This document shows positions 1 to 12,400 of a DNA stretch of 64,000 bases, in pieces. Position 1 is the first letter of the stretch. Each line of letters begins with the position of its first letter. The position numbers were made by a program, and so were the translations under genes. Source of the DNA: Echinarachnius parma. Lineage: Eukaryota; Echinodermata; Echinoidea; Clypeasteroida; Echinarachniidae. The stretch is from NCBI GenBank assembly GCA_037951105.1, contig JBAMJV010003993.1, positions 62,001 to 126,000 of the forward strand. The letters are read 5' to 3'. Below the pieces are notes generated by a model. That model saw only the letters and a program-made list of their open reading frames with translations. It searched no databases and had not been told where the DNA came from.

Positions 1-794
1 CTATGACGTAAATGTTCATGTATGGCATTTTAACAGGTACATGTGTATATGGACAGAAAGGCAAACTCAAGGCTAAGTAAAGGCTGTAGAGAGGTTATGT
101 TTTGTATGGTGTATATTTTAATTTACAGGAAGGAAAAACTTGTATGAGAAAGTACTTGGGTACAAAAGAATTACATACAGTAAGCTATTGTAATGAGAAG
201 CACTTAGAGATGATTATCAATCATTTTTTTTTTTTCAAGAACATTTATTTAGAATTCCCACTGCATGTTTACACATTGATATACAAATTTATCATAACTT
301 TAACATTCAACAAAATAATATAATTAGCAAGTGAATTCAAGGAAAAAGGGAAGTATAAAATGCTAAATTGTGCTATTGCCTTATACAAGAAAACATGACA
401 AAACAAGATCATATTTAAGCCACTATTTAAATCTAAACATTGTTTGTCATTATTTCGCCTTACATGGAGTTGTACACTATTTTTAAAATTTGGATGGTTA
501 TTTTGTTTTATATCTAGAGCTCAATTTGGTTTGGTCTGCAAGGTAGCGAAAGTATAAATATGGTTATCTCTGAAGTACACAAAGTAACCAAGTGCCCTTC
601 TCAGTCTTTCTCAACGAACAATATCATGACACAAATATAGGTGCATGCATGAGGAAACATGGATTGTACTAGGAGTAGGAGTACAATCCAAGGAGGAAAT
701 GAGGATTAACCACTCTTGACTGGGAGGTAATTCATGTTTAGGTTCTGGATCACCTTCACTTCTAGACCTATAATGTCCTCTTCTCACTTGGCAG
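1..794. other. No gene recognised
   Basis: AT-rich unique-looking sequence. Only short chance frames are present and I see no transposon ends. Confidence 0.6.
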
Positions 795-922
795 CGGGAA
801 TTAATTTTGATACGTTAGAAATAGCTCATGAAGACCTTTTGAAGACCCTTCAAATCCTAGAGCTTCTGCAGGCGCTGCCCCTGGCAAACCCGATGCTTGT
901 TTACAAGTCCCTAGACTACCTG
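795..922 (+). CDS. Candidate exon of unidentified gene
   Basis: A pyrimidine-rich run ending TCTCACTTGGCAG precedes 128 nt with an open frame of 42 codons: GINFDTLEIAHEDLLKTLQI, LELLQALPLANPMLVYKSLD, YL. The exon could end at a GTGGGG donor at 923. The peptide is Leu-rich, looks helical and has natural protein composition, unlike the low-complexity frames elsewhere here. I do not recognise the family. It may belong to an upstream neighbour of the myosin gene or be a chance open frame. Confidence 0.3.
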
Positions 923-1369
923 GTGGGGCATTGTATGTTGATTTAATCTATTGTATTTGATTTATCTATTTGTCCACAATTTCAAAAACATTAAATCCAA
1001 ACAAAATCAAAATCAAAAATAAATTGTATTGATATTATTGTACACAAAATATTTAGCAATTTTGCACAGTATATTGTGCATGGACATGTGATGGGGCATG
1101 ATACCAAGGAGGTATTAGAAAGGATTTCTAGTACCTCCTTGATGATACATGGATCCATGATGGGGAACTGTAGTGTACATGGACCCCTCATGGGGTTTTG
1201 TCCTTAGACCAATAGCACTTACATGTATGGGAGGGGGGCTAAAGTGGGCTTCTAGACCCTGTTTAGTGATTCATTAGTTGCTCCATTCGCTGCACTCACT
1301 ATGCTCTGTAAGATGTTGATCAACATATATGTATCATAATGCTAAATATATTACTCATTGCGGATATAG

Positions 1370-1731
1370 TATCGAAAATAATATCGCTAGTGATATTCGT
1401 TTGTCTCGCAATGTATGGTCAACAAGGAATCTAAAAGATCACGACGTTTCGTGCGCCGCTGCAACACTTCGTCAGGTGTGATAGAATCTAATGTAAGCAA
1501 GCGTGTTGATTGGTTGAGCACCCGTGTGCGTCGGCTAATAGGCCTGGTCCGTTATTGACCAATTGGGAGCGTACTCGCTCATGCGGGATAGCGCGTTGGA
1601 GCCTACCGCCGGGTATAAATCACACCTGACGAAATGTTGCAGCGGCGCACGAAACGTCGTGATCTTTTAGATTCCTTGTTGACCATACATTGCGAGACAA
1701 ACGAATATCACTAGCGATATTATTTTCGATA
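1370..1731. mobile_element. Foldback element with about 113-bp near-perfect arms
   Basis: The left arm (about 1370-1483) runs from TATCGAAAATAATATCGCTA to CTTCGTCAGGTGTGAT, and the right arm (about 1617-1731) is its reverse complement with very few mismatches. The loop is about 130 bp. A 13-bp direct repeat, ATATATGTATCAT, lies at 1325-1337 and 1729-1741. The arms include CTGACGA and CGAAACGTCGTGATC, a motif pair common in dispersed repeats. It is non-coding and would form a long hairpin if transcribed. Confidence 0.85.
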
Positions 1732-2251
1732 TATGTATCATGATCAAGTTCCTTTCTGTTCCTGGCTAAATACTCTATCAGTTCTTAGAAAACATACTGC
1801 ATCTAAATTTATTGAATAAAAGCCTCAACTAACGAAAAAGAAATGTATATTTTCAATAGGAGATTTTGTCTACAGACTACATTCATGTAGATTGTCAGTC
1901 TCAAGGATACCCCCACTCATGATGCAATGGGTTTATATTTTCCTTTATTATAATTACACAGGGGGTATATACCTATTCAGTCTGTGAAATGAATGACTCC
2001 CAATCCCCCCCCCCCCCCCCCTCCCACCCCTCATTGTTTTGTACAGTTCTGATTGTCACAGGCTTTGATATGTCAGTTCTTAGTCTATATGTCCATTACT
2101 TTAAATCTAAATCTGCTTACCTTGTTTGAAGGCTTTGTGCATGTAAGGAGATTTGTGGATTTCTACACAGAGAAAGATTAGGACATTGTAGCCTAACTAT
2201 AATAGAGTTCCGAGGTAGTGCATCCGAGTTCATGCATGTAGGCAATGCTCC
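1732..2251. other. No gene; poly-C tract
   Basis: Unremarkable sequence apart from a C homopolymer run near 2006-2022. Confidence 0.6.
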
Positions 2252-2439
2252 AATAGACCGCTTCTGTAATGTATGCAAATAATATGCGTATGACGTCAGA
2301 CTCTCCGTCGTCAAGCTTAACAAAAGTAACTAGGTCTGGCAAGCTAGCTTGCCGGACATGGTTACTTTTGTTAAGCTTGACGACGGAGAGTCTGACGTCA
2401 TACGCATAGTATTTGCATACATTACAGAAGCGGTCTATT
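2252..2439. mobile_element. Foldback MITE, 188 bp
   Basis: Arms of about 78 bp (2252-2329 and 2361-2439) are inverted copies starting AATAGACCGCTTCTGTAATG with about two mismatches, separated by a 31-bp centre (AGGTCTGGCAAGCTAGCTTG). No target-site duplication is obvious. The arms contain TGACGTCA, a palindromic CRE-type octamer. Confidence 0.85.
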
Positions 2440-4043
2440 TAACACTTGTCTGCTAGCCCATGGCCACTAAAAATTAGTTTTGGGCCACCACATTTCATTG
2501 ATGCTTTGTTCCATTGGCCCGAATGGGCAACCAAATGTAACAGAAGTTGTTCACATTTGTCTGTATTTGGGGCCACACCAGATTTAGGTACCGGACCACT
2601 AGAATAAAAATAAATACTGTTTTGAATTTGCCCAACTTTGCCAGAAAGCAAAATAGTGAATTTCTAGCATTGATTGAGTTATCTTTGGTAGAGTTTGCTT
2701 TTCCCTCTGAACCCCCCCCCCCCCCCCTTTCTTGATTTGTTTTGTGTTATGTGTTATGATTGTAGTAGAAAATGGAATATGAATTCTTTTAATAGCACAT
2801 TGTATATTATTTACTAAATTCAGGAAAGATCATATTTACTTTTGGCAATTATTGTACTGAGCAATAATGATTTATCAAAAATAAAAAAATTTGTCTTGAA
2901 AAATTGTGAAGATAATTGAATATAGTAAAGGAGAAGTTCTAGAGTGGTTATGGCAGAACGAGTTAACTTGATTTTGATATTGACTCTCGATACACATAAA
3001 TTGTGCAATGTTGAGACATCATACACTGTAGATATCTCACACACCATCCTGAAATGGTTCACTGGTGCAAGATAAATTTAGAAAAGATTTTCCCATACTT
3101 CGTGGAAGAAGGATTCTAAACGCCCTGATCTCGTTGCGTGTGAAAATATATCAAACGTATCGCTCTCTACCGCGAGACTATCGCATTAGTCTTTGTTTTG
3201 TCACAAGGTTGGCCTTTTGTTCCTCAGATGTAATTACAGGCGATAGATATCACAGTACTAGAAAACAACACAGTATATATAATGCAGGGTCAGTATATTA
3301 TACACCAGCCCAGTGCAATTTACCAGGGTTTCAATATGAAAGGCTGTAGCCTTTATTCCATGATCCAACATTTCTACCTTTTAATAAACGGCATATTGAC
3401 ACTATGATGGATATATTTTGGACGCCTTTGTTTGATTTATTAAATGACCATCATGCAAAATATAAATTCAATATTACATTTATAATTTATTTCCATCCAT
3501 GTGAGCTTTTGTGATAGTTTTTGGTGCCATGTCAGGAAACTCCTTTAGGATATTTAAAACTTTGGTAAACTTATATTTTGCCTTGATCAAAGGCTACATG
3601 TACGAGGAAAGAGATTATTCCAAATCTGTTCCCACTTTGGTATTGATTTTTCTTCTCTCTGTGCAGTGGGTCGACAAAAACACTGGCTAATAAAAAGCTC
3701 CTATATATAGTGCATCCACTGCCGTGAAGAATTCTGGGTGTAGCTCATGTTCGTAGTATCACGACTTAACACTTAAAGGTTAACCAAACGCTGGCATTTG
3801 TGCTTACTGTAAACCCGTTCCATTCAAGATTCTGAATTGTCCGTAGACTTTGTACTCAACCCACTCGGTTCCCGTAGTCAAGGGGTTAATGATAAGTACA
3901 TAATTCCTGTTACATCAAGTAAGGATATCGCTAATATTGTAAATAATCAATGATTTTTGTAGAACAATGTCTGTTATGACTGTCCACTGTACGGGAGACT
4001 ACCTTGATGTCCAAAAGTACCACATGAAACATCATCTGAGCGT
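2440..4043. other. No gene recognised
   Basis: AT-rich. A poly-C run lies near 2710. Near 3819-3889 a diverged copy of the dispersed element CCCGTTCC...AGGGGTTAA occurs, related to the arrays at 52.6 and 56.8 kb. Confidence 0.5.
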
Positions 4044-4806
4044 GCACTTACAAAAGCGGGTTAGGTAACCACTGTTGTTGAGCCTGCCGCTATGTCAGTA
4101 ATAGTGAGCAAAAATGCCAAAGTTTGTTTCCCCTTTGAAGGGATAGTACAATCGATTTAAAGTTACAATTAATTGTAATTTATAAAATGTGTGCATTTCA
4201 ACCAATTAGATTTGCTCATTTAGTCACATGATCTGACTTAAATTAATGTAATCTGACAATAAATTGTAACTTACAGTCGGTAGTATGATCTCTTTCTGCA
4301 ACGGGGCCCTGATCTGTACTATGCCTTCAACTTAGTACGGGAGTGGGTTAATACTAGCGTAGGATAATCATGTGTTTAATACCAGGTGTTGCTGAGGTTT
4401 TATGTGACATTTAGCGTCTAGGTTCACTTACAAAAGTGGGTTACGTAACCACTGTTGTTGAGCCTGCTGCTATGTCAGTAATAGTCCAATTTAGTAATTG
4501 ACCAGATTTGTACTATCCCTTTAACTCAGTACGGGAGTGGGTTAATATCGTAGGATAATCATGTGTTTAATAGCAGGTGTTGCTGAGGTTTTATGTGACA
4601 TTTAGCGTCTAGGTTCACTTACAAAAATGGGTAAGGTAACCACTGTTGTTGAGGCTGCTGCTATGTCAGTAATAGTCCAATAGTAATTGACCAGATCTGT
4701 ACTGTCCCTTTAACTTAGTACGGGAGTGGGTTAATACTAGCGTAGGATAATCATGTGTTTAATACCAGGTGTTGCTGAGGTTTATGTGACATTTAGCGTC
4801 TAGGTT
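4044..4806. repeat. Tandem repeat, about 190-bp period, interrupted by a MITE
   Basis: Landmarks AGTACGGGAGTGGGTTAAT at about 4334, 4528 and 4717 and AACCACTGTTGTTGAG at four places show three and a half copies of a 189-194 bp unit at high identity. The element at 4148-4310 sits where the first copy would continue, so it appears to have inserted into the array. Confidence 0.85.
4148..4310. mobile_element. Member of the GGGCCCCGTTGCAG MITE family
   Basis: The right end reads TGATCTCTTTCTGCAACGGGGCCCT. The interior carries the family's AACCAATTAGATTTGC and ACATGATCTGACTTA blocks, as in the copies at 46.6 and 50.6 kb. The left terminus is diverged (AGGGATAGTACAATCGAT). Confidence 0.7.
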
Positions 4807-5429
4807 CATGAGTAATCCATATTCCAAGTCCATGCCCTGAGAAACATTTGCCCTGAGATACTACATGAACTTTCTGTGTACAGCTTCAAGGTTAGGGCGT
4901 GTTTGAATAGTAGGCCATTGTTTGATTTTTTGCTGCCCTGTACATGTTCATACATGACTTGAGATATTAAATAACAATACATTTTTCAAAACATTTAAAA
5001 AAGAGGATGAACTCGCATTGTTTATATTTTTTGCCTTCATTTTTGTTTTGTTACCCTGGATGTGCACATGTAATCCCCCCCCCCCCCCCCCAAAAAAAAT
5101 GGGGGGGTGCTACTTTTTTTCTCTTCGGGGGCTCTTTTGGGCATTTCGGGGACGAATTCACCCGCCGCCCCCCCTTTTTTTTTTGCTGATGTACTCATTA
5201 TTCAAACATGTTTGAAACATGAGTCCTAATAACAGAGGATGAACTGTTATAATTTATGATTTGCCTTTGTTTATGTTTTGTCTACAAATGAAATAAGATA
5301 AGACTTTTTCAAACATTTTGAGAGGATGATCTATCATGAATTTTGTTTGCTAATGTTTTGCTGCCCTACATGTGAGTACACATACATGTACATGTACACA
5401 CAAAGTATTAGATAACAACAGTGCATTAT
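4807..5429. repeat. Diverged short repeats with GAGGATGA blocks and a poly-C tract
   Basis: Blocks beginning GAGGATGAACT or GAGGATGATCT, followed by a T-rich stretch and CCCT(G/A)(G/C)ATGTG, recur near 5002, 5236 and 5321. The first holds a C18/A8/G7 homopolymer run and a GGGGGCTCTTTTGGGCATTT fragment of the dispersed CCCC family. Confidence 0.5.
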
Positions 5430-5655
5430 TCAAAACATGTTAAAGATCTTTATGCATCGGTTACAACTCAGTTCCCCATTTTGAACTAGGCTAGTCTGTA
5501 CGTACTACCTACATAAAACTGAGCCATATACACCTGTAAGAACAGTATTGAAAACATGTTCTTCATGCATCAGTTACACATGGTTCCCCATTTTGAACTA
5601 GGCTAGTTTGTACGTACTGAAAAAACTGAGCCAGTATATATACACCTGTATTATG
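5430..5655. repeat. Two-copy tandem repeat, about 110 bp
   Basis: TTCCCCATTTTGAACTAGGC followed by TAGTCTGTACGTACT and AAACTGAGCC occurs twice (about 5471 and 5583). Both copies begin with AAAACATGTT and a GCATC(G/A)GTTACA block. Confidence 0.8.
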
Positions 5656-5715
5656 CACCGTGCGCAACGCATTCGCAAGATGGCATCGAGTGTCTGATTT
5701 AGGAATCTGAACCAC

Positions 5716-5812
5716 TTTTAACACTTTGAGTGCCAGGGATTTGAATGCTCTATGGCATTTGTGTGTATTGTAACTCGCAAAAATGTGAGCTTGGTACTCA
5801 AGGAGTTTTAAA
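5716..5812. repeat. Short dispersed element (GTGCCAGGGATT family)
   Basis: AACACTTTGAGTGCCAGGGA, then ATGCTCTATGGCATTTGTGTG and CTCAAGGAGTTTTA. A reverse-oriented copy lies at about 51522-51616. Confidence 0.65.
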
Positions 5813-6339
5813 GAAAATGAGCCATCATGACAAAAAGGCTAAATTTGAAAGAGGAAAGTGATTAAATGAGATTAACTTGAAAAGATGAATATTAGGTAAT
5901 ATATTTCTTTTGGATTCAAATAAATCAACCTCTCTACTACTGTCTTAGGCAAAAGTTAAGCTGATATTTAACTTGTCAAGTCTCTTTTCTTACTCTGTCT
6001 CTCAAACATGAACTAAACATCCAATGTCTAATTCAGTGGAAAAAATACATGGGGTCTCGGGATGAATTGGCCTCCAAAATGCCAAAAAGAGCCCTGAAAC
6101 TCATTGAAGAGCCGACATTTTTTTTGCATAGAGTTCAATGCAAATTAATTTTTAAAGTTATTTTCATCAGGCAAGCTTGAAAAGTAGCCCTCAAAATTTA
6201 GTTGTTCCCCCCCTAATGTAATTATTTGATGAGATAAGTTGAAAGTCTCAAATCTAAAAAAAAAGTTTGAGAATGTGTGTATTTGTCATCGGCAGTGATC
6301 CGAGCCCTGTTAAGGGGCTGCTGATGGCAGGGCTGTAGA
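5813..6339. other. No gene; fragment of the CCCC dispersed repeat
   Basis: Near 6040-6215 the sequence ATACATGGGGTCTCGGGATG, AAAAAGAGCCC and GAAAAGTAGCCC matches a family also seen at 11.3, 12.2, 15.8 and 42.8-43.2 kb. The rest is unremarkable. Confidence 0.5.
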
Positions 6340-7900
6340 GAGTACACTAAGTACACAGGAAATGGCTGGATTTCCGAAGAGGAAAGATTCAACTTACAAC
6401 AGCAACCGGAGAAACCCTTGACAGTCCCCAGGGAAAAAGAGTCCAACCAAAATGTCAACAACAAATCGCTGTGATGATTTAGACAAATAGTTACATATAC
6501 TTACTTTAAAAAGTTAAGATTAGACTTTCCAAAAATATTTCATACACTTTTATATTTTGGAGGAGGAAAGATTCAACTTTACAACAGCTACCGGAGAAAC
6601 CCTTGATAGTCCCCAGGGAAAAAAGTCTAACAAAAATGTCAACAAAAATTGCTTGCACGATTCAGACAAATAGTAACTTACTTTGATAAGCTGCGAATAG
6701 ACTTTCCAAAAATATTTCATACACTTTTATATTTTGGAGGAGGAAAGATTAAACTGACAGCAGCTACCGGAGAAACCCTTGACAGTCCCCGGAGGTAAAC
6801 AGTCTAACAAAAATGTAAACAAAAATTGTTTGGGACGATTCAGACAAATAGTAACTTATTTATTTGATAAGTTAATAATAGACTTTCCAAAATTATTTCA
6901 TACACTTTCATAAGTATGCTCTGGAAATTGCTGCATTTCTGTGTAGGAAAGACTCTTCTTACAACAACTAGGCAAGGACCATTGTCAGTTATTGAAGCAA
7001 AAAGATCCGTGTATACATTTATTTAATACTGTTTAATACTAAGGTTAGAATCTGGACTTCCAAACAAAGAATTTTGCACACATGAACATACTGTATTTCC
7101 GAACAGGAACAAAGTAAACTTACAACGGCTATGTGGGGAAAGCCTGATAAGATATATAAAAGGAAGCTCAGAAGAAGAAAACAAGATCTTGACATATAAG
7201 AATGATTTAATATTGTCCAACAAATAGTTGCATAATACAATAGACTTCCAAACAAATAGTCTGTGCAAATAAAATGGCTGCATTTGCGAAGAGGAAGGAT
7301 TCAAATTATAACAGTTGCAAATAACCCCTTGTTAGTCTGTAGGGAACAAATACAAAGAAATAATAAGATCTATGTAAACAAAAAAAAGATGCTGAGATAT
7401 GGTTTGACAAATAGTTACCAACTTTGGAAAGGATAGAATAGAAAAGGAATAGACAAAAATAGTTTTGATATTTTCATGACTTCTCGGGATATAGCTGCCT
7501 TTCCGAATAGGAAAGACGCAAACTGCAGACTACATCTTCCCGAGAAACTTGACAGTCCTCTTATAAAAGCAAAAGAAGAAAAAAAGATGTAATCAAATTA
7601 CATTAAATATGTTTGACAAATATGTTTAAAAAAAAAAGTTTGACAAATAGACTTTCAACAATATTTTGAACATTTTCATAAGTACTCAGGAAATAGTTGA
7701 ATTTCCTAGGAGGAAAGATTCAACTTACAACAGCTACATTACCCTTGGAATTCCCCTATATCAGTCCTCAGGGGAAATATGTAGAGATGTAAACAAAAAA
7801 TTGTGATTTAAAGATATGATAACAAGTAATCTGTACACTTTCCTCCTTTAAAAAATGATATCGTCTTCAAATTACAACAGTTACCTGAGGCTCAGTACGT
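6340..7900. repeat. Diverged tandem array, about 160-217 bp period, about nine units
   Basis: The landmark GGAAAGATTCAAC or variants recurs at about 6381, 6564, 6742, 6946, 7106, 7293, 7510 and 7712, each followed by ACAACAGCTACCGGAGAAAC-like sequence, CAGTCC, and GACAAATAGT. Units 1-3 are similar and later ones are decayed. A trailing fragment (TTACAACAGTTACCTGAGG) ends near 7900. No coding potential is seen. Confidence 0.85.
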
Positions 7901-7952
7901 CAGTCCTCGGTTAAGATTGATCAAACTAAGGTATATGGAAATGGCTTCTTAA

Positions 7953-8393
7953 AGGGATCTAGTAACTTTTTTGACATGATGATGATCCACAGCCCTTGTA
8001 TGGCGCCATTTACTAGTATCTGTTCAAACATTCAAACATGTGCACAAACTGAAGAAAGGTTGATAAAATGTTCATTTCTGTGATCTGATATGTCCACTGA
8101 GTGATGTGTGAACATTCCACGGTAAATTAATATTACATGACCCGGTAATGAAGAAGTGATTTTTGCTAAATCATTGTACTGACTTTGTACACAGTTTAGA
8201 TTCTCCATTGCAGAATGTAAAATCCGAACACTGCAAACATATTATGTTTGTAACAAAAGAGAAATATGGAAAACCAAAACCGGTCCCATGCTTGTATTGG
8301 TAATACGAATACAACAAGGTATATGAGAATGAGAGCTGGTAGCTGTTCTAAGTAAGTTTTGTGGATTTTGACAATGTTACTAGCTAGATCCCT
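7953..8393. mobile_element. TTAA-flanked MITE (AGGGATCTAGTAAC family), 441 bp
   Basis: The terminal inverted repeat AGGGATCTAGTAAC pairs with GTTACTAGCTAGATCCCT at the right end. TTAA lies on both sides (7949-7952 and 8394-8397). Two more members lie at 21282 and 60215. Non-coding. The TTAA target points to a piggyBac- or Kolobok-type source. Confidence 0.82.
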
Positions 8394-8397
8394 TTAA

Positions 8398-10078
8398 TTA
8401 AGGAAAATTATGACAAATCGTCAAGCTGAGGATAGCCTTTTTGTCAAACATCCTATTCGTTTTCCTCATAAATTTTGTACAAGAATGTGAAATCTTAACT
8501 GTAGCTGGGAGCAACACATAATTTATTTTCACGAGCTCTATATCATATTTCGATCATGGGTAGTGGCTACATGATTCTTTGGTAAGATTTGTAAATGTTC
8601 CTCATTTGAAGTATTAAAAAATATAACAGATTAAAAACTAATCAGAAGTTAAATTGTTTATGCAAATCATGCGACTGCAACTTTGTAAACATGCTAGATT
8701 TGTTTCTTTCAGGCTAGTAAAATTAGCATAGTTTGCCCTTACTGAACAAATATTACATATTTACGTAGTATTGATATCACTTGTATACATGTAGATGTAC
8801 TTTAAAAAAATCTTTTATAAATAACTGATCATACAAACAAATATTATTTCAGGCAGTGTCAGTCATAAAGCAATTAGATGTATGAATGATTGTCTCACAT
8901 GATAGGGCAATAAAAGTAAAAAATGAAATTTGTTGTGGTTTCACTTAATTTAACCAATTGCCTTCAGGAACCGTATGGGCCCTGTGTTTAATAGGGATTC
9001 GGAAATCTAGTAGAGAACAGGTTAACGGGGCATTCAATGATCAGAAAAAGGAACCACTTAAATCTACAGCTCATCCAGACTGAATGCTTGAACAGAAATA
9101 CACAATAGATATCCTGCTTACTGTTTGGTTTTCACTCAGGTCTGAATATATGCAGACCGATTTGAGTGATTTGAGTGATTTCAATGAATAAGTGCGTTCA
9201 CAAATGGTTGGGTAATACATTGAAGAGGCCCTTTCTTTCTTACCCTTGCAGATCTGTTGTATTGTATAGAAGGTGTTACGATATAGAGTAGTGTGCATAT
9301 TTTAGCCCAATGGCAATTGTATTATTGTACTGTAGTGTTATGCAGAGAACTAGAAGATGAATATGTGATTGATTTTGTCTTCTATCAACATAGAATAATG
9401 AATTGAAATGAATTGAACTGAATTGAACAAGTCCTGACTGATTTTTTTGTTGGTGATGTTCTGAGATATATGAATTCATAAATCTTTGATACAAAAAATT
9501 TATAAATATATATTTTGTATGTGATTTTGTTTAGGATCTATGAGCATTAAGGCTATCATATTTTGCCAGACAATGTAAAAAAAAGAATTTGTACTACATG
9601 TACAAGTACAAATTCTCAGGCAATGCAGTAGATTGTATTTGTTTTTCACAATATTCTAGAGACAATAGTTGGTTTGAATGTTGTGAATGGCAAGCTAAAC
9701 TGATGAAATATTTGATGACCGCAATATATGCTTCATTCAAGCTCTGAATAGACAGTGTTGATATTGATGCAACTACAACGTTAATTGACATGTTCTGATA
9801 TATCTCATTTCTCTCTTTCATATCTCTGACCCATGATTTTTTTTGTTTTCACAAAATTGTTATTCATTGAACAAATATAATTTACATTTTATAACCTTCA
9901 CACGCCTTCGGAGTATATCCTTCTGCCTACAAAGGGAACGTGCGTGCATAATGTTTGCAAGTGGCACGTCACCAACTATAGACTGCAAATATATGCGTTG
10001 TACCTTCAATGATCACATGGCATACAAAACACACCGCATGAGTATGCGGTGAAAGGATAACATATGTAGGTGACAGAT
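8398..10078. other. No gene recognised
   Basis: AT-rich. Short simple runs occur (GATTTGAGTGATTTGAGTGA near 9161, GAATTGAA repeats near 9403). Near 8985-9030 is a reverse half-copy of the ACAGGTTAACG short element family. Confidence 0.5.
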
Positions 10079-10380
10079 CAGGGGGGTGTTTCACAAAGAT
10101 CCTAAGTTGGACTTTAAAATTATGGAAAGCCATTAGTTTATTTGAACATTTGTTGTATAAGTTCTTTCAAAAGGCATAACATGTTGATTCAAAATCATAA
10201 ATAATTTATACTATCGAAGGGGATTCTGTGTTCTTAATATAAAATGTATTAAAAGTCTTATATACTTGCATTTTTGCTTTTGAATATATTTTATTCCACG
10301 GCTTACAAATGGCTTACCATAATTTTAAAGTCCAACTTAGGGTTAACTTCAACTTAGGATCTTTGTGAAACACCCCCCTG
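10079..10380. mobile_element. Foldback MITE (CAGGGGGGTGTTTCACAAAG), 302 bp
   Basis: The left end CAGGGGGGTGTTTCACAAAG is matched by CTTTGTGAAACACCCCCCTG at the right. A second inverted pair, AGTTGGACTTTAAAATTATG and CATAATTTTAAAGTCCAACT, lies just inside. Relatives are at 35420 and 59261. Confidence 0.85.
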
Positions 10381-10396
10381 TAGTAAACATAATACT

Positions 10397-11190
10397 TTGA
10401 GCATATTATTATTCTCATTATAGTGATCAATGCAAGGCTAGGGCAATGTTGTTTACCTTGCATCATTGATTGGTTATGCATTGGTTTACTTTTCCTATTC
10501 ATTGAGTTATATTGATCTGATTATTAAAGAGCCTGTACAATGTGTCGTATTCAGACTAATTATGATCATTAAACAGTTTAAATGTGTTTTTTTATTCGGC
10601 CTTTTCAAGAGAATCTAAAATTTCCCATTATATATTATTTATAAGAAAATATAGATCTTGACATTTTCAAGAATATTTGGATGATGGTACTGCTTTATTT
10701 ATTGCAATTTATACAGATTGGTAGTGATGGAAAAAGACATTGTACAAGTATTACACAGCATACACATGATATTTCATGCCTTCATTTATTGAGCATATTA
10801 TTATTCTCATTATAGTGATGCAAGGTTAGGGCAATGTTGTTTACCTTGCATAATTGATCGGTTATGCATTGGTTTCCTTTTCCTATTCATTGAGTTATAT
10901 TGATCTGGTAAAGGAGCCTATAATTTTGTACAATGTGTCATATTCAGGCTAAATATGATCATTAAACATTTTAAATGTTAATTTTTTTTTATTCAGGAGA
11001 ATTAAAAAAGCACCAAGTTATGATAATTAAAAATAGATATTGATATTCAACCATATTTGAATGGTGGTACTGCAATGATTAATTGCACTATTAGTGCAAT
11101 TAATACTAGGACAGATTGGCAGTGATAGCAAAGAAAACATGGTACAAGAATGTCAAAGCATTTAAGCCTGATATGTCCACCCTTCATTTA
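10397..11190. repeat. Two-copy direct duplication, about 395 bp
   Basis: GAGCATATTATTATTCTCAT begins both copies (about 10398 and 10792). GGGCAATGTTGTTTACCTTG, CTATTCATTGAGTTATATTG, and a later ACAGATTGG(T/C)AGTGAT block are shared in order. Several small indels have accumulated. Confidence 0.85.
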
Positions 11191-12209
11191 TTGATTTTAG
11201 GTTAACTAAATATGGTTTGCATTAATTTTTATTGGTGCATAGATTCATGTTTAATGGAATTTATTGGAATCTATCTAACCCAAATAAGAGGTGAGCAGTG
11301 AAAAATACATGGGGACTCGTGGCTATTTATACCCCAAAAATATTAAAAGAGCCCCCCCCCCCCCCCCGCCCATAGTATTGCTATGCCAAACAAATTTTAG
11401 AGTGCTCTTTTCTTGCGGGCGAGCTTGAAGAGTAGCCCCATAAAAATACAGCCCCCGAAAATCATAAAAACTAGCCACCCAAAATGTGCATAGATTACTA
11501 TGCTAAACAAATTTTAGAGTGCTCTTTTCATGCAGCCAGCTTGTAGAGTAGCCCCCTAAAAATACACTTTTCACCCTAGAGGTGATGAAAGATATTGAAA
11601 GCAGTTCAAGCAGTAATAAAGTCTCCAGTCAACCAGAGAACATCAATTTCAAAGCTCCTTTGGTTCAACCAAGGAGAACCTTATACCTCCTTGGTTCAAC
11701 TGCACAAATATATTTTTTGAGCATGTAGCAATTCATAGGCTGCTGACTTAGAAAGAAAAAGAAAAAGAAATCAGATTTTCCATTTTAGGTGCGTAAAATG
11801 ATCAATAGTAATGGATTTGTCATCTTTAGGTCCATTTTTTCCACCCCACTCTGGTTATTGCAATATATACCAAGAGACAGGTTGATTAAAGAATTTATCA
11901 CACTAAACCCAATAGGATAAAAACTAAGAACTTTCTTTATTGATACATTACACCAGTAGAAAAATACACACTGTTACTTACAATTGTAGTATAGTACATG
12001 TATACTGTGCTACTTAGAAATGTAGCACCTAGAATAGTATTATTCCTGTGGTCCATGGATGCGCACAGCAGGATTATTTGTTCTTGTCTGTGCGGGTAAA
12101 TAATAGAAATATGAATCATAGTTAGCAAATATTACATGTATAATGCATGTCCTTTACCCAATACATCCCACTCCCAGTCTTACCTAGAGGATGTGATATT
12201 CAGCACTTG
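11191..12209. repeat. No gene; two fragments of the CCCC dispersed repeat
   Basis: Near 11295-11575, AATACATGGGGACTCG and CAAATTTTAGAGTGCTCTTTTC with AGTAGCCCC occur, the second phrase twice. The remainder is unremarkable. Confidence 0.55.
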
Positions 12210-12400
12210 GTGTCGGGGTAGGAAATATACGGGGGCTGAGGGTGATTTTGCCCCCTTATTTTCAAAATTGCCCCCTGAAATCAGTAGGTAAGCCCTAAAA
12301 TACCATAGGGTATTATTATATGAAAAATTTCTGGATATCCATCAGATTGGAAAAGTAACCCCCTGAAATTAAAAATTAATTAATTCCTGCATTGCTTGGT
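12210..12400 (-). repeat. CCCC dispersed repeat copy
   Basis: From GGGTAGGAAATATACGGGGG to AATTAATTAATTCCTGC. The reverse complement matches 15773-15950, including the shared block GATATCCATCAGATT. Confidence 0.8.

Noticed and set aside
1480..1680. Hammerhead-ribozyme-like CTGACGA ... GAAAC with closing ATCAC/GTGAT pairing
   Set aside because: The base after CTGACGA does not pair with the base before GAAA, and stem III is essentially absent (GAAAC is followed directly by GTCGTGAT). I cannot support a ribozyme; a descriptor search would decide.
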